Positions 48,300-58,759 of a DNA stretch of 64,000 nt are shown here, one piece after another. The notes under the pieces were generated by a model. That model had not been told where the DNA came from. It worked only from the letters and a program-made list of their open reading frames with translations, and made no database searches. Every line of letters starts with the position of its first letter. The first letter of the stretch is position 1. The position numbers were made by a program, and so were the translations under genes. The stretch comes from Aplectana chamaeleonis (Eukaryota; Nematoda; Chromadorea; Rhabditida; Cosmocercidae), in assembly GCA_029168955.1 (NCBI GenBank), contig JAPDOI010000172.1, forward strand, positions 930,001-994,000, written 5' to 3'.

Positions 48300-48840
48300 T
48301 CAAAAACGACCAAAAAGGAAAGAAACTACAATACCGCTCGTGGGATTTGGTCAGAAAGCGAGCGAGGTCGGGTTTTCGCGTCTTTTTCGTCTTTTCTGTA
48401 TAACTCGCTCCAAACTCAACTTTGAGCGAAACTAGGAAGATATTCATGATCCTGGCACCGAGGGCTACCCATTGGTTCAACCTTTGTGGTGGTTTTTATT
48501 GAGAACTAAAAAAGTTTCGCTGTTAGCCAGATTTGTGATTACGGTACCATGACTGATGGGACTCTACCGTCTCCGTCTGCGTTTCCATATGTCTACCGTA
48601 TCTAGAGAGCTAGTTGATTGCAAAATTTCCATGTTTCTTCACGAAATCCCGACAATGGCTGTACCCTTGGCTAGCCCTCAACGCCAGGATCATGAATATC
48701 TTCCTAGTTTTGCTCAAGGTTGACTTTAAAGAGAGTTATACAGAAAAAGACGAGAAAGGCGCAAAAACCCGACCTCTCTCGCTTTCTGACCAAATTCTAC
48801 GAGCAGTATTGTACGGCTCGCTTTTCGAAATTCTGAGACT
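48300..48840. repeat. inverted repeat with about 150-bp diverged arms
   Basis: The left arm (48310-48480) and the inverted right arm (48640-48830) share phrases such as GATATTCATGATCCTGGC and GTATAACTC. No coding content; likely a short inverted-repeat element. Confidence 0.6.
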
Positions 48841-49310
48841 TATTGTTGGTTACGGTAGAAGCCGCGCCATTTAGGGACTGAGCCTACCTTAATAATTTGA
48901 AAATCAACAAATGAGCATTACGGGGGGGGGTGTTACGAAGGGGTTGAGGGAGGGTTTGAGGCGTCGGCGCGTTTGTGATGGCAGTGCGAGGGCCGAAGTT
49001 TATCAATCGATGATGTGGGGTCTCGACTGTCCTACCCTCCTAGGCTGGGTTCGCGACAGAACGATTTTTCAGTGCTATCCCAACCCCTTTTCAGCCCTAG
49101 CAGTGCTTTTATTAAACGCACCGACGCCCCAAACTGCCCCAACCCTTTCGTAGCACTCGCGTACATGCATGCCGCTCCGGGAGTTAATTTTTTTCGACAT
49201 TCACAGCTGCATAGGGTGTAAGCTCACTATAAGGGTTCAAAAGTCAAAAAATTCCGCCGAAGGGGTAATTTGGGGGACTGGACACGAATCTGAGGCCCAC
49301 ATCTTTTTCT

Positions 49311-49708
49311 GGCTCTATCCTAAGGGGGGGGCACTCAAGTGAATTCAGAAATGAAATGAGCCACACCTGATAAAAGATGCTTGATACTGCTACCAGTCAT
49401 TGTTGTTGATCAAATTCTATATAGTGGAGTTCACCAAGAGTGTCTCATTTACTTATCAATAAGAAGCGGTCTCTACGGATCAATGTGCATGAATCCCATA
49501 CCAGCACGCTCGATACCGATTGAGCGAGAGCGGTTGTGCTGCAACGAGTTTCATGTTCATTGATCTCCAATCGACCGCTTCTCATTGATAAGTAAATGAG
49601 ACACTCTTGGCGGACTCCGCTATAGAAATACTTGGATTGATAGCGTTATCTAGTGGTGGTTCATTTCCTTTTTGACTTTTACTTGAGTGCCCCCCTTTGG
49701 ATAGAGCC
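49311..49708. mobile_element. nested palindrome, outer and inner arms
   Basis: Outer arms GGCTCTATCCTAAGGGGG and complement surround inner arms (49422-49624) that include GTGTCTCATTTACTTATCAA. The inner arms are nearly perfect over 35 bp. No gene. Confidence 0.75.
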
Positions 49709-49709
49709 C

Positions 49710-50118
49710 TTTTTCTTTGGCGGATTATGTTAGGCTAGAGTGCACTGAATGACATTTTGCCTACCATTACCCAGTGTTTTGGCCGCCTTCGATCAACCAG
49801 TAAGGATTGAGTAAAATTTTTGAATCTTTTATTGTTTCATATTATCTCCTCTACGACCTCCAGAAGACTTTTTTGTTCAAAAGTCCGCTTCATGTTCGGG
49901 GTGGTCCTTTTGATCACTTTTGCGTCTGGCTTACCTGAAACCGTTCAAATTGTAGGGCTCATGGGTCTGATTTTCGTTTTCATTAGTTTTCTTTCTCATA
50001 TTTGCCTTTCGCCAATGTGATCACGAAAATAAAAAAGAAATGGAAAATTTGGCTAAAATCCGTTTCAATGAAGTTGTTACCATAGCGATGCAGGATCTTC
50101 AAAGTAGAAGCGACCTAG
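49710..50118. other. no identifiable gene
   Basis: A hydrophobic 66-codon frame (49820-50020) has no supporting context. Nothing else seen. Confidence 0.35.
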
Positions 50119-50122
50119 TTAA

Positions 50123-50670
50123 AGGCAGTGGTCGCGATCAAATATGTTTGTCGTCTTTTTCTCTCCAAATCCTTTCCTGGGTCTCGAGTAGTAGGACCTA
50201 TACGAAAAAATCGCGAAAAAACCACTGTTTTGGGCCGAATTTGAAACCTGAACTTTCTTGCCTTTTGATGGTGGACGAGCCCTCTCCACATCATCGGCAT
50301 CGATGACCTCTTATATCAAGAACATCAGCTGGCTTGAAATTGAATGTCAATCAATGAACCTCCGAATTTATGTACACATCTAGTCAAAAACATTGACTGA
50401 AGTGATGCTTTCATTATTCAACTGTTTTTATTCGTTAAATTTGCATTTATTTCGTCCTCTGAATGTCGATGATTTTTGACTGCTCGGCATGAGACTGCGA
50501 TCTGTTTCGTCATCGCTGTGCACGTGTGCACGAACTAGATTCTTTGGGCCCTAGAAACTCTATTTGTAGACCGTTTTTCACCGCGCTACCTTCATAGTTT
50601 TTCAGCTGTTTTTGATCTAAGCTGATTTTTGTAGTTTTTTCGATAACGTTTTTCATCGTGACCACTGCCT
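50123..50670. mobile_element. TTAA-flanked inverted-repeat element, 548 bp (copy B)
   Basis: Nearly identical to 36742-37290 throughout, with TTAA on both sides (50119-50122 and 50671-50674). Ends AGGCAGTGGTCGCGAT and ATCGTGACCACTGCCT. The similarity of the two copies implies recent activity. Confidence 0.9.
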
Positions 50671-50989
50671 TTAATTGAAAATTGCACACAGAATTGAGTT
50701 CTCACAGAGGCTTGCCACTGTTCTCACAGAGGCTTGCCAAAAGCTAGAAAAGTCGGAACGGATGAGAAGAGCGTTTTTATTGATAGCATGCCCTTTCAGA
50801 ATGTCTGCGCTGGTCAGATGCATTCTTTTACTGGCAATGGTTCATTTAAACAATCACTCCTTTCCGAGCTTACAAAGGAGAAAACAACGGTCCGCAAAAG
50901 GTGAGATATTAGAAATGTGGAATGCATAGTACTACCACCAAAACAAGGGTGATGGTCACATGCTCAGATAATAACACCGACTGAGAGGT

Positions 50990-51640
50990 CGGAGAAGTGG
51001 GCTCGCAGGCTGAGCGGGCAGGCTTACTTTAGAGGCGGAGCGTCTTACCGGGTGAGCGGGCGGGCATGCATTTCACCGGCTGAGGGGCATGGCTTTACGG
51101 GGCGAGCGGTCAGACATAAATCATGGCGGAGCAAATCACCGGGTGATCGTGCAGACACAAAACCAAACCAAGCACATGTACGGTGCAGGCAAAATGGGCT
51201 TCGAGCTGATTCTTGTGATGGCATTCGAACGGGTGGCCATCCACACGATTTCGATCATTGACGCCTCGCTCCTTACGGACCGTTGTGACCGTGAGGACGT
51301 GACAGCGGATCCGTTTATGAATTTTGAAGCAAGGTAAGGCTTGCCCCTTCAGGGATGAAGCGCAGGTCTCGAAATTGCTGGGGAATAGAGAGGGCCTACT
51401 AGGGGTTGTATCTGCTCTTGCAGATCGGAATCATTCACGTGGTAAGCTACTGAAGCCGGGTGAGCGAACCTCCATTCACGGGGCATTCAAGGGGCTGAGG
51501 GGTCAGTGAATGCGGAGTGAGGGGATATTTGCCGGCTGAGCGCTTCACCGTTTAACGGCTGAGGGGGCAGTGAATACCTGGACTCGCCCGGGTACAATGT
51601 TTAGTCAGCCGGTGTTGTCTGCCCCTCAGCCGGTGTTAGG
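50990..51640. repeat. degenerate GC-rich minisatellite
   Basis: Variants of CCGGCTGAGCGGGCAG(T)GAAT and CACCGGGTGAGCGGGC recur irregularly across the stretch. Overlapping readings are not convincing genes. Confidence 0.55.
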
Positions 51641-52071
51641 CTCCGTCCATACGTTGCGAGAGCGTGTGATTACGCAAAATCGATGATCGTCATTAACACA
51701 CGATTTGATAGCCGCTCACAGGCTCTCCTTCTCGCGCGCCCTCGCCCGCTCGCTCTCGCGCGCTTGCGCCAGCACCACGAAGCAACCAGCAAGTTTCAAG
51801 CTTACTGCACCATCACCGAAACAAGTGGCATTAAACCTGTATCGAAACTACTGCCCTTGTTTTTCATAATCCCTCCACGGAAGTCGAAAAGCGTGGGAAA
51901 TCATCAGCCGTTGCGCCGACTCGAGCGATTGATCACCCGATCAAACGTTTTCAATCGAATCAAGATGAGGCAGGGGTGTTTGCCTGTGTTAATTTGCAGG
52001 CAGCGTTGAGGAGCGTCGACAGGCGCACAACAGCGGGAACGCCTGCTCTCGCCACGTATGGACGCTACCTT
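51638..52071. mobile_element. CGTCCATACG inverted-repeat element
   Basis: Left end AGGCTCCGTCCATACGTTGC, right end CACGTATGGACGCTACCT. Same family as the outermost element at 59257-61626 (shared CACGCAAAATCGATG-type and TTAACACACGATTTG blocks). No transposase. Confidence 0.75.
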
Positions 52072-52512
52072 ACTGCCTGAGTGCATGGGCGTCCACGGCA
52101 TCAAATCAGTCTGAATTGATCTATCTAGAATTATTTGCACTCTAAGCTTAGTCCGCCCATGTTTTTCAGTGAACAAGCCTACGCCCGCCCTTCTGTTACA
52201 GATACCCCGGTCACCTACAACTTAGAACTTTTCCCATGAAAATCTTTTGAAACTCTCTGAGTAACCGACAGAGGCATACAAGTCGCATAGTCATGCCAGC
52301 TTGAAGTGTATGCAAAGAAATTCGTCGTGCAGGTGTTCACTGCGCTACTACTATTGCATCAGTGCCCGAGTAGCTTCTGAATGAATCTACACTATTCGTT
52401 TTTCAGCACCCAAGTGACTCGTGATGAGCAACAATGTGATGACGGTGGAAAATGGGGACCGTGGGGAGGGAGTGGTGGCCCCTGGGGTCAGAGGCATTGG
52501 AGTGCACCATGC

Positions 52513-53176
52513 TCTGGCAAACTGGGGCGTCGAAAACAGGTTGATCCGCCCCCTCCATGAGTCAGCGCTGGCCAACGCGCCGATATCCGGCGGGGCCGTG
52601 GCCGGGAGTTATGATCTGGTCGATGTCGAGCTGTTGCACAGCAATTACTGCCGTGAGTTATGATCTCGTCGATATCGAGCTGTTGTACAGCTAACGCTCT
52701 AGATACAAGGAAAGTATACGACGCATTTTTCAGGCATGCTGTGAGTGATGAATGCGCAGCCGGTTCAATTACCCAAGTTTGCGGTGCATTGTCCCCACCC
52801 AGCATCTGGAGGTCCTGCCTATCCGGTGGTGATTCCAGTGGAGGCTGGGCGACCCAGCAGCGACGCGTGTCGGAGTGCCGACCGCGACGCGTGTCGGATA
52901 CCGGCCGCTACGCGTGACGGTGTGCCGACCGCGACGCGTAAAAAGAAAGTAAAAAGTCGTACCTAAGCTAGATGAAACAGTACTGTAGGATGTTAACTGG
53001 TGGTAAATAGGCCGTTTAACAGGACACATCGAGTTGTCAACAGCCCGACAACAGGCGGACGTTGCTGGACAACGGGCAGGTCTCAGGCTGACAACACGCG
53101 CGATTCGACTTGTTAACAGGGAGCGGTTTATGAGATGACAACTCATCAACCTGTTGTCGACGCCCCAGTTTGCAAG
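52513..53176. mobile_element. inverted-repeat element of about 660 bp inside the Gly/Trp-rich locus
   Basis: Left CTCTGGCAAACTGGGGCG and right CGCCCCAGTTTGCAAGAG are inverted. The arms continue through CGA(A/C)AACAGGTTGAT. The interior has tandem GCGACGCGTGTCGGA-type units (52858-52940), a duplicated GAGTTATGATCT(G/C)GTCGAT block (52607, 52655) and an SL1-like stretch (52762-52783). Target duplication not resolved. Confidence 0.65.
52762..52783 (+). other. second SL1-like sequence (20 of 22 matches)
   Basis: GGTTCAATTACCCAAGTTTG plus CG differs from SL1 at positions 5 and 21 and is followed by GTGCATTG, again a GT at the donor position. The position-5 change is shared with the copy at 10095-10116. 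It lies inside a mobile element, which argues against a normal SL RNA gene. Confidence 0.5.
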
Positions 53177-53479
53177 AGTGAGGCGGAGGGGGGAGTGGAG
53201 AACCGTGGGGTCAAAGACGATGGGGTGGTGGAGGTAGGCCATGGTGCAGAGCAGGAGGTGGAGGAGGGCCATGGGGTCAGAGAAGCTGGGGTGGACCGTG
53301 GAGTGGTGGAGGAGGTGGGCCATGGGGTGGTAGACGGGAAACATATAACGGGGGTGGAGGAGGTGGTCATTGGGGTGGTAGACGGGGACCATATTGTGGT
53401 GGAGTGGGTGGTGTAGGGGAGGGAGACCATAGAGTCAAAGACGAGGGGGCAGAAGAAACTGGGGACTATTTGATTTAGG

Positions 53480-54665
53480 GTTTGCTTAGAGTAGAGGCCA
53501 AAGATACGAACTAAGGTTAAAGCGTAGCTTCAAATTCATGCATGTAATAGGTAATCCATAGTATCGATCACTACGTCAACTACGGTACCTTCTGAATTCT
53601 GTGACCTCACCAAGCGCTTCCTATGAAAAAGTACATCTGACGTCGAGTCGCTTTTTTTGTTTCTGAATCTAATGTTAGAACCATTCACCATGTGAGTGTA
53701 GATTCAAGTTTTCTTTTCAATTATTTATGCTTGGTTGATGTCTCTTTTTAAAGCACATTGTAAATGATCAGATGCTACCACAAGGTAGTTGTAAGCAGAA
53801 GTGCTGGGTACAGACTGTATTCTCATCTGGATTACTTGAATCTGGGCTTGAGTGATCCATCACTGGACCCTGCCTGTGCCCAACAGTTTTGCGTACAGCT
53901 CAGCTACTTTGTAAAGGAATAAATTCTGCGTTACTGTTCAGTTTTTCGTGCTTAATCGTCATCAAGAAATGAACAAGTGCTTGCTGAAGTTGTCGTTCCA
54001 TACATACAATCTCCATGCATCCGATTTAGAGGCACAAATCTCACTCAATGGAGCATTCGGTGTTTTACGGATCATTTTGAAGCGACCACTTCTGTGAATG
54101 ACTTGTAAAAAGCTAGACAACAACTTTCTCAATTGATGTAATATGCAGGAGGGATTCAGGGTCTACAGGAAACTCCAGGCGTCATAAAATCAAAGAAGCC
54201 ATCATAAACTACCAGGACCACCCATGTAAAAGCCTGAAAAACACCAGTGAGATATGTGTAGATCGCCAATAGTTCTACATGCACAAGCGATGTAGACATG
54301 ATAGTTTTTTTCAATTATAATGCATTATCGTTCATTCACAAACGATGAACAGAAACAAAAAAGTGGTTACAGGCAGTGTTCAAGATAAATAATACATTCG
54401 AGTTCGACTCAAAAATGGGGCTTTCTGGTCGTAAGTTAACGAGTAGTCAAGAAACAGAGAAGAAAAAAGCTTAAAATGAACTAAAATAACAGTTTCTAGC
54501 GTACGCGCAGGTTAAGGGCTCGGACAAGTCTACACGCCCTGCTAGTTCCCGCAAGTGCGCGCTGATGCCGAACTGTGTGCGAATCGATAAAAATGATAAA
54601 TTCAGGATGAGGATGAGTTCTCGTCGGTTTATCTACACTTTCCCATGCTCAACACCATTATCCCA
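53480..54665. other. no gene; half copy of a TTAA-family element at 54371-54600
   Basis: Only 54371-54600 is identifiable: AGGCAGTGTTCAAGATAAAT followed by sequence complementary to the right half of 20463-20928. The rest shows nothing. Confidence 0.45.
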
Positions 54666-54667
54666 TT

Positions 54668-54732
54668 AGTAAAGTTACTAGATGTTCGAAAACTCAATGT
54701 AGTTGAGTTTTCGAGCATCTAGTGACTTTACT
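54668..54732. repeat. near-perfect hairpin, 30-bp arms
   Basis: AGTAAAGTTACTAGATGTTC... and its complement meet at a central CAATGTAGTTG. Arms differ at two positions. Confidence 0.85.
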
Positions 54733-54831
54733 TATGCCCTTCTTCCTGAAAGCACAGCCACCCTGCGACCTCGTGCCTTTCTCAGGTGGTTCGGGGCCAT
54801 CGATAATTTTTGAGCCGATGATCCTTAAAGC

Positions 54832-55182
54832 CTACGGTATACTTGCGCGGCAAAGCCTGACGCTGTCCTCAGCTACAGGTACTGCAATTAGTCCAATTTG
54901 ACCTCTGACCCATCGCGGGGTGTCGTTGAGATCAGCTACAGATTCTTCGACGCAAATATGCCATGGGCCTAAACGTCTTTTGCCGCTCAGTCGCGTCGCC
55001 ATATAATGGTTGAATTGCAATTCTCTGAACCCCTCCGCGGCAAATTTATAAACGAGGTTCAAAGCCAGAGAAGGAGTTACCACAATCGAAAATTGACCGC
55101 GTCGCAAGACTTCGTGATAGATGGCGCCATCTATAGCATTCATCAGCTGCGCAACACAATATGAGTCGTCATCCCACCCCAT
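54832..55182 (-). CDS. hypothetical protein fragment, 116 residues
   Basis: A clean minus-strand frame from ATG 55182 to TAG has normal protein composition (MGWDDDSYCVAQLMNAIDGA, FSIVVTPSLALNLVYKFAAE, GPWHICVEESVADLNDTPRW). No signal peptide, membrane segment or motif recognised. A PHD-like frame lies 90 bp upstream on the same strand, so both could belong to one gene or one retroelement. It may be a single exon of a longer gene. Confidence 0.35.
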   Translation of the reverse strand: MGWDDDSYCVAQLMNAIDGAIYHEVLRRGQFSIVVTPSLALNLVYKFAAEGFRELQFNHYMATRLSGKRRLGPWHICVEESVADLNDTPRWVRGQIGLIAVPVAEDSVRLCRASIP

Positions 55183-55272
55183 TAAGGGATCATAAAAACG
55201 TGATTCTTGACTTTTTCGTTATTTCGTATATCATGAATCTCAGTCAAAAAGCCGCGTCAGCACGTTAATGCG

Positions 55273-55764
55273 TTAACAGGAGTTCGAGGAAGAAGGGGTG
55301 GTAGGTGAAGAGCACAGAAAACAGCGAAAGGAAGAGTTATGATGCTTCACAGAACTGTGACCCGAGCAGAAAAGATGCACCAACCTTGGGCATCCAAAGC
55401 ATTGGACGCTTTTTCCACTTCGGGTGACATTCTTGCTGCAGATGGCGCGAGGGTACTTCTGAGCGGATCCGGGATTCCTCTCCCCTTCGACCCTTGGAAG
55501 GAGAATCCGAAGGAGAGATACGGCCAGTAAGCTCTTCCATGACAAAAACCTTCTTCGTGGAGGGGATAACGTCGGTTTGCACGAAGGTGATCTTCTTTCC
55601 TCCATACTGCCACGGCACGAACGTACGACATCTCGGCAGCAATGGCGAGTTTCCATTGAACACTCGTCGTTGGTGGATGGTGCTAACCGCGGTCCCCTAC
55701 TGTTGCGGCGTATATTGTGCAGTGAGGACCGAAAAATCGAGTTCGAATCAATGCTATCTCTCAT
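55273..55764 (-). pseudogene. PHD-like zinc-finger fragment
   Basis: The C-terminal third reads AICSKNVTRSGKSVQC then FGCPRLVHLFCSG and SFRCFLCS, matching the spacing of the later ligands of a PHD finger (C..C, H, C, then C..C). The first Cys pair has only one member. Upstream, two other frames carry better-looking sequence (ITFVQTDVIPSTKKVFVMEE), so a frameshift near 55.5 kb is likely. PHD-like fingers occur both in chromatin proteins and in ORF1 or ORF2 of some LINEs; I cannot decide between them. Confidence 0.4.
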
Positions 55765-55789
55765 TCATGCAACGTGGGAAAAGGTGAAT

Positions 55790-56560
55790 ATTCAAATGAA
55801 TCAAACCAAACATTTCGAATACAAATTTGATTTATTGTTTTTGAAGTCTCTTGGACCCAACATTTTGTGTCCTCTTGAGCAATGTAATGAGATTTTGTGA
55901 TCTTGTGCTGATCCTGTAATGAATCATAAACTAGCCAGAAACATCATCAAAATTCGTCGAGACTTTTTAATGTTTTCTTTCATAAATTTTCAATGATGTG
56001 GACAATGATTGCCTACTTCTAACAGGCTCATGCTACAAAAATCTACCAACTACCAAAATCATGTATGATACCACATGGAATAATCTGCATGAGGAAGACT
56101 GAATTTTCAGTAAATGAGTCACCCGAGAATCAGTTCCAATTTGGCAAATGAATACAGTTACGCGGTGCTCTGGAAAAAAGGTAGCTTTTTGTACCCCCTC
56201 TGACTAGCCCTGTCATCACTGCTACTTTCTTAGTACAACAAACAATGACGATATTTGACAAACGGGCGTCTAAGTTTAAACAATAGGTACGACAAAAACA
56301 GGGAAGGCAGACCAATCAGGTTCCGAGGTGCTGTATATAAACTGTGAAGTTTGTTGTGGCGTTACCGTGACCGTTTCATTGTCAACTGCAACCTTCGAAA
56401 GTTCTCTTTTCGAAACATAGCAAAGTCTTTTCACATTACTAGCAGGTATGCAATGCCTCAAAAACCCAACGCTTAACAGCTTCAGAGTTAGAATATCTCT
56501 GAATTTTTTATACTCTTAATGATGTTGAGTAATGTCATGAATTATATTTTTCATCTCCTA
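55790..56560. other. 5' flank of the Gly/Trp-rich peptide gene
   Basis: AT-rich, without supported genes. Presumably contains the promoter of the gene at 56570, but no element can be pointed to. Confidence 0.35.
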
Positions 56561-56561
56561 C

Positions 56562-56568
56562 TTTTCAG
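56562..56568 (+). promoter_or_regulatory. 3' splice acceptor, likely for SL trans-splicing
   Basis: TTTTCAG ends one base before the start codon of the peptide gene. In nematodes an acceptor so close to the ATG commonly receives a trans-spliced leader. A cis intron with an upstream non-coding exon is the alternative. Confidence 0.55.
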
Positions 56569-56569
56569 A

Positions 56570-56904
56570 ATGCGATTAGTAGGCTGTTTCCTACTACTGG
56601 TTTTACTGGCTGTTTCTTCTTCAGAGATGCTGTTCGGAGTAGATGATCTCGAGCCCACCGATGAGTAAGTGTCCCTTCTACAGCGTATCACGAAATTCTC
56701 GAGAAAAGGTTTTCTCATTTCAGAGCCCAGCTCATTCGTGCGAAGCGGCAATGGGGCGGCGGTGGATGGGGTCGCCCAGGATGGGGCGGCGGAGGTTGGG
56801 GTCGCCCAGGATGGGGCGGAGGATGGGGTCGCCCGGGATGGGGTGGGGGATGGGGTCGACCAGGATGGGGCGGCGGCGGTATGTGGGGAGGAGGTTGGGG
56901 CTAA
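56570..56904 (+). CDS. secreted Gly/Trp-rich peptide precursor (NLP/CNC antimicrobial-like)
   Basis: Two exons (56570-56664, 56724-56904) joined across a 59-bp intron (GTAAGT...ATTTCAG) encode 91 residues. Residues 1-18 (MRLVGCFLLLVLLAVSSS) form a signal peptide. An acidic propiece to about residue 36 ends in AKR at 38-40, a dibasic processing site. The mature part starts QWGGGG and contains four WGRPGW units in a Gly/Trp background, ending MWGGGWG. The layout and the QWG start recall the nematode NLP-29-type and CNC peptides, secreted by epidermis against fungi and bacteria. The repeat here is WGRPG rather than YGGYGR, so similarity may be convergent. AATAAA lies about 154 bp after the stop. 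A decayed relative lies 3 kb upstream. Confidence 0.85.
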
Positions 56905-57057
56905 GGCTCCAGCTGAAAAGCTCTGCATCCACCTCACAATTCTCAGCGACGAACTCTTTCGGGAGTTAGATTGATACCAACAACATGTTCATTTGCACTG
57001 TTATATGATTGTTCTCTGCTATAAATGTTTACTCTAAGAAGCTCATACATCACATGA

Positions 57058-57063
57058 AATAAA
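57058..57063 (+). terminator. polyadenylation signal AATAAA
   Basis: Canonical AATAAA about 154 bp downstream of the peptide gene stop, fitting a short nematode 3' untranslated region. Confidence 0.6.
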
Positions 57064-57519
57064 GCCGAATGTGAAGAAAAATTTCAGGACTCCATTTCAA
57101 ATGGGAAGTCGTGTACGGGTAGTTAGAAATTATCAATCATTACGGAAAATGGAAAGGCAGCGTATTATTCAGGCATGCTATCAGGCAGCGAAAACCAGTT
57201 TGGAGTGAGAATATGCAGAATACCTGTACTCCGACATTTTGCGACAATTCGAAACTTCCACACCGGCAAATGGACCCAAGGTTCATTCATTCATAGAGAT
57301 CAAGAGACACTCTGATATCGAATGTTTGAATCCGCTACTAATCGTCTAGGAAAGTCAATATCATAAAAATGAATCCATTTATGACGGCGCTATCAATCGT
57401 TTTAACTTTTCTGTCTTGGATACCCAGCGAAACCTTCCATTAAAGTTTTGCCCACATTCCTTTGAGCAGCTTTTTAATGGCCCTGGATCGTATTCGTTAA
57501 CAATATAGCTATGAATGAA

Positions 57520-58000
57520 AGGCAGTGTACATGATGATTTTCGTTCCCGAGTTTTCCACTCAGAACAATGGGCTGGCCACCAAGGGTTACCAAAATTACG
57601 AAGAAACGGCGAGAAACGCACTATTCACTTCATTTCACTGAGATTGTTTCCTGGTCTGGACTAGTTGTCCGGTTGTATGAACATGTTCTCGGTGGTTGTC
57701 ACATTGAAAAATGGTGTTAATTGCAAATGGAAGAATATTTTTGGCAAAACAGTATTAGTCAGGGTCCGAAGCAAAGAACGGAGCAACAGAAAGTGCAGAA
57801 CTTTAGGGGGCGGGGTCCACAAAAGATTTTATTCCCACAACAAACAGTTCCAGTGAGAGTAAAAAGGCGGGTAGAGTAAAGCATTTCGTGTACTTGTGGT
57901 GCGTTTTTCTCAATTTCTTCGTCACTTCAACTCTACCCGGGGACCAAACAATCGATTTACCCATCATTCTCGAAATTGAAGATTATCGTGAACACTGCCT
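57520..58000. mobile_element. TTAA-family element, tandem copy 1
   Basis: AGGCAGTGTACATGATGATT on the left and ATTATCGTGAACACTGCCT with TTAA (58001-58004) on the right. The left TTAA is mutated (GAAA). Interior blocks (GGACTAGTTGTCCGG, ACAAACAGTTCCAGTGAGAG) recur in the next copy. Confidence 0.75.
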
Positions 58001-58280
58001 TTAAGGGTAGTAGGAGTGGCAAGATAGTGGTGTGTAGCATAGGGAAGCGTAGATATTCCATGTGAAGTTTATCCCTACCCCACGACTTTCCCACTGATGA
58101 ACCCGCTACCTGCTTAGGTATGTACTCTCGGATTCGTGATGCAACTGATGTCAGACCAATGACGAAGGTTTTTGAAGCTAGTTTTATTCACGCATCCGGA
58201 TAAGATCCATACTTTTTCAAGGTGTCCCGTTGCGTTGAACCCCTAATATCTCTGTCAGGCTCATCCCTATGAGACCCTTG

Positions 58281-58755
58281 AAGACAGTTTCACTGATGAT
58301 TTTCGTTTTCAAAATTTCTACTCAAATCGGCGCCTCGGCTACCATATGTGACTAATATAACGATGTGACGGCGAAAAACGCACTTTTCAGTAATAAAATT
58401 TTTAGCCTGGACTAGTTTTCCGGAAGGATGAACGAGTTCTCGGTGATTACGACCGGCAGTTGATGGAGGTCAAGCGAAAAAGGAGAAGTATATCATGGAA
58501 AACAGTATTAGTTAGGGTTCAATGTGAAGAATGGAGCAACAGGCAGTTGTTTTTTTTTTCAAGGATGGACCCAAAAGATTTCGTCGTTCCAACAAACAGT
58601 TCCACTGAGAGTACTGGCCGGTGTGAGAATATAGCATTTCGTGAGCTTTTGGTCCGTTTTTTCTCATTTTCTTCGCCATTTCAGTCCTTTACGGGAATAA
58701 ACTGATCGTTTGAGCGAGTAACCTTGTAGTTAAAGTTTATCGTTAACATTGCCTT
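58281..58755. mobile_element. TTAA-family element, tandem copy 2
   Basis: Direct-orientation relative of 57520-58000 with decayed ends (AAGACAGTTTCACTGATGAT; TTTATCGTTAACATTGCCTT) and the same interior blocks. Older than copy 1 by end decay. Confidence 0.7.
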
Positions 58756-58759
58756 GGAG

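Larger units (their letters stand above)
52407..53478 (+). pseudogene. Gly/Trp-rich secreted-peptide-like gene, split by an insertion
   Basis: After a CGTTTTTCAG acceptor (ending 52406) a frame reads TQVTRDEQQCDDGGKWGPWG then GSGGPWGQRHW up to about 52512, where an inverted-repeat element begins. Right of that element a frame open from 53182 to the TAG at 53476-53478 continues the same style (GEPWGQRRWGGGGRPWC, GGPWGQRSWGGPWSGGGG) and ends in an acidic tail (DEGAEETGDYLI). The repeated GPWGQR unit on both sides suggests one interrupted coding region. A hydrophobic stretch (FVVQVFTALLLLHQC, 52320-52365) could be a decayed signal peptide, but it has no in-frame ATG. Related in composition to the intact gene at 56.57 kb, 3 kb away. 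The gene model is inference. Confidence 0.5.

Noticed and set aside
52769..53392. 207-codon minus-strand His/Pro-rich frame
   Set aside because: It is the antisense shadow of Gly/Trp-rich coding sequence and of the inserted element; stops are rare only because of base composition.
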